Source: Methanobacteriota archaeon
GTDB lineage: Archaea; Methanobacteriota; Methanobacteria; Methanobacteriales; Methanobacteriaceae
NCBI GenBank assembly: GCA_023411115.1
Contig: JAEYPF010000015.1
Span: 1 to 64,000 of the forward strand
DNA length: 64,000 nt
Direction of reading: 5' to 3'
Of the stretch, positions 62,546-64,000 are shown in pieces; positions within the stretch are counted from its first letter, which is position 1; each line of letters starts with the position of its first letter. The notes beneath the pieces are model-generated. The model was not told where the DNA came from. It ran no database searches and worked only from the letters and a program-made list of their open reading frames with translations. The position numbers were made by a program, and so were the translations under genes.

Positions 62546-63238
62546 ATGGTAATTCATTTAGAAGATCATTTTTTTGACCTCCCTGACTTCAGGAATCGGA
62601 CTGCTGTCTTTCGTGACCGTGAACATGCAGGAGAAATCCTTTCAGAAATGCTCATGCAGTACAGGGATACCAATGCAGTTGTTTTTGCAATTCCTGCTGG
62701 CGGAGTTCCAGTAGGGGCGGTAATTGCCAGTAAACTTCAGATCCCCCTTGATGTTGCCGTGGTAAGCAAAATTACTCTTCCATGGAATACTGAAGCGGGA
62801 TATGGTGCAGTAGCCTTTGATGGTACAGTCCGCGTGAATGAAGAAATGGCATTACGACAAGGTCTTAATGAAGATACTATTCGTGATGGAATTGAAAAAA
62901 CACGTAATAAAGTTAGGGGTAGGGTAGCAGAGTTTCGAAGTGGAAAACCCCCTATTCAAGTGAAGGGCCGTCCGGTGATTTTAGTAGATGATGGAATTGC
63001 ATCGGGTTTTACGATGTTTGTGGCTGTGGAAGCTCTAAGGAAAGCTGGTGCCAATCAGGTAATTATTGCGGTGCCTACTGCCCACTGGGAAGCTATTGAA
63101 AACGTGCTTCCAAATGTGGAGGAGTTTTACTGTGCAAATCTTCGGAGCGGATGGGCATATGCAGTGGCTGATGCGTATCAGCACTGGACTGATGTGATTG
63201 AGGAAGAAGTTATTGAGATATTAAAAAATTTTTATTAA
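62546..63238 (+). CDS. Phosphoribosyltransferase-domain protein
   Basis: Protein of 230 residues with a PRTase fold. The PRPP-binding motif is VILVDDGIASGFTM (about 148-161) and the upstream pyrophosphate loop is FAIPAGGVPVG. It belongs to the group of bacterial and archaeal PRTases often annotated 'predicted phosphoribosyltransferase', in which catalytic function is unproven; some are fused to dienelactone-hydrolase-like domains. GGAGAGTG lies eight bases before the ATG. Base composition is noticeably richer in G and C than neighbours, hinting at transfer. Confidence 0.88.
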   Translation: MVIHLEDHFFDLPDFRNRTAVFRDREHAGEILSEMLMQYRDTNAVVFAIPAGGVPVGAVIASKLQIPLDVAVVSKITLPWNTEAGYGAVAFDGTVRVNEEMALRQGLNEDTIRDGIEKTRNKVRGRVAEFRSGKPPIQVKGRPVILVDDGIASGFTMFVAVEALRKAGANQVIIAVPTAHWEAIENVLPNVEEFYCANLRSGWAYAVADAYQHWTDVIEEEVIEILKNFY

Positions 63239-63239
63239 A

Positions 63240-63345
63240 AATTTTTTATTCCCCAAACACTTGTGTTTGAGGGTTTTGAAAGGGTTTTAAACGCTAAAAT
63301 AGTTTAATACCGCAAAATCATAGATTTTGCAGGCTTTTAGATAGA
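63240..63345. repeat. Short-hairpin array
   Basis: Hairpins follow the PRTase stop: AAATTTTT/AAAAATTT-type, CAAACAC-tt-GTGTTTG (about 63256-63271), a GGGTTTTAAAC/GTTTAA region and GCAAAATC-ata-GATTTTGC (about 63313-63331). Arms are perfect and unlike each other, as in the other arrays. Confidence 0.55.
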
Positions 63346-63446
63346 TGTGTGCGGAATTTTATTTTAATTTAGGGTACACTCTGGATTTTTTGGTCATGAT
63401 CGGTTTGGGAGTTAGTTTTTTATGGTTTGTTTAGAAAAGAAGTATT

Positions 63447-64000
63447 ATGGATGTAGGGGAAATTATAAAGGATTCGTTAAAATATCCTTTTTCTGATTGG
63501 AAAAAATTTTTGATGTTCGGAGTCATGATTTTATTTGCTAATATTTTTTTTGAATTTGTCCTTTTAATCCCAAATATTGTATTATTCGGTGTTTTAGGAG
63601 TTATAGGGTTTATATTTGGATTATTTGTTATTGGTTATATGTTTAAAGTCATTAAATCCTCATTGAAATGTATAAATAAACTTCCCGAGTTTAATAATTG
63701 GATTAATATGGGTTTTGAAGGCTCTAAAGTTTTTATAGTTTATATTGTTTATTTAATTCCTGTTATTCTTATAATGCTCTCAATATTGCTGAATTCATTT
63801 GATGTACAGAATACATATAATAAATTAACAGAATTTGATTCAATTAATTTCTTGTTAATTCCTTTAATATCAATAATCTGGCCCGGAATTATAGGTATGG
63901 TTATAACATTAATTGATTTATCGATGATGATAATTGGAACAGTTATTGTAAGCTGTTTGGGAATTTTATACATTATTTTAGTTGTACCAATAATTTTAGT
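63447..64000 (+). CDS. DUF4013-like membrane protein (cut by window end)
   Basis: The frame starts at ATG (MDVGEIIKDSLKYPFSDWKKF) and runs off the window after 184 codons. The opening is the hallmark of DUF4013 proteins in Methanobacteriales, integral membrane proteins of unknown role. Visible helices are at about 22-50, 52-70, 92-112 and more, glycine-poor and Ile/Leu-rich. AAGAAG is a weak ribosome site. Confidence 0.78.
   Translation, partial: MDVGEIIKDSLKYPFSDWKKFLMFGVMILFANIFFEFVLLIPNIVLFGVLGVIGFIFGLFVIGYMFKVIKSSLKCINKLPEFNNWINMGFEGSKVFIVYIVYLIPVILIMLSILLNSFDVQNTYNKLTEFDSINFLLIPLISIIWPGIIGMVITLIDLSMMIIGTVIVSCLGILYIILVVPIIL

Overview
This is AT-rich archaeal DNA, roughly one third GC by eye. 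It almost certainly comes from a methanogen of the order Methanobacteriales, probably Methanobacterium or a close relative. The archaeal markers are MCM, aIF2-beta, NMD3, aIF6, L39e/L31e/LX/S19e, PDCD5, the RNase P subunit Rpp21, AglB, an archaeal ether-lipid prenyltransferase and archaeal TopA. The lineage markers are an MTH865-like protein, DUF5518-like and DUF4013-like membrane proteins, HisKA_2 sensor kinases, a small siroheme reductase and a Thi4 with histidine near the sulfur-donor position. Shine-Dalgarno sites of the GGAGGTGA type are strong and often decide between candidate starts; TTG and GTG starts are common.

Layout: 0-0.5 kb is the tail of an rRNA operon (5S) plus an unassigned structured RNA. 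0.5-7.6 kb holds small metabolic and membrane genes, a HhH-MutS-like ATPase and a TauE-type permease. 7.7-13.5 kb is a signalling cluster of response regulators and PAS/HisKA_2 kinases, preceded by a broken gene. 13.9-17 kb has small membrane proteins, a blue-copper-like protein, a TFB-like orphan and a lipoprotein. 17-32 kb is housekeeping: U32 protein, thymidylate kinase, and the MCM / aIF2-beta / NMD3 / TyrS block, then RlmE and a phosphodiesterase. 32-40 kb holds TopA, AglB, a DRG GTPase, Thi4 and an AK6-type kinase. 40.7-45.8 kb is one long translation operon: rnp4, CRM protein, S19e, PDCD5, PP-loop ATPase, L39e, L31e, aIF6, LX, prefoldin alpha, FtsY. 46-53.4 kb has a large PAS kinase, a prenyltransferase, TrmO, a CDGSH protein, a SulP transporter and a siroheme reductase.

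The most unusual part is 53.4-60.3 kb. Two closely related MacB-type ABC transporter operons (permease plus ATPase, each with the same 8-base overlap) flank a MarR regulator and five tandem ~130-bp repeat units. Each unit encodes a hydrophobic peptide of about 28 residues, and four of the five have a consensus Shine-Dalgarno site and ATG. I propose this as a candidate peptide production/export or peptide toxin/immunity system. An XRE regulator/DUF3796 pair lies just beyond it.

A second unexplained theme is a family of intergenic arrays of short perfect hairpins (arms 7-11 bp, loop usually 3 nt). The arms differ from unit to unit but the linkers recur (GAGGTTGA, CGAACC, GTGAGCAT). They occur at 1.8, 6.0, 40.4, 40.7, 53.5, 57.7 and 63.3 kb. 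A third theme is two pairs of duplicated TATA-box segments spaced 223 and 231 bp apart (16.2 and 40.2 kb) that look like promoters of tandem small RNAs.

The window ends inside a DUF4013-like membrane protein after a lipoprotein / trypsin-like protease pair and a phosphoribosyltransferase.
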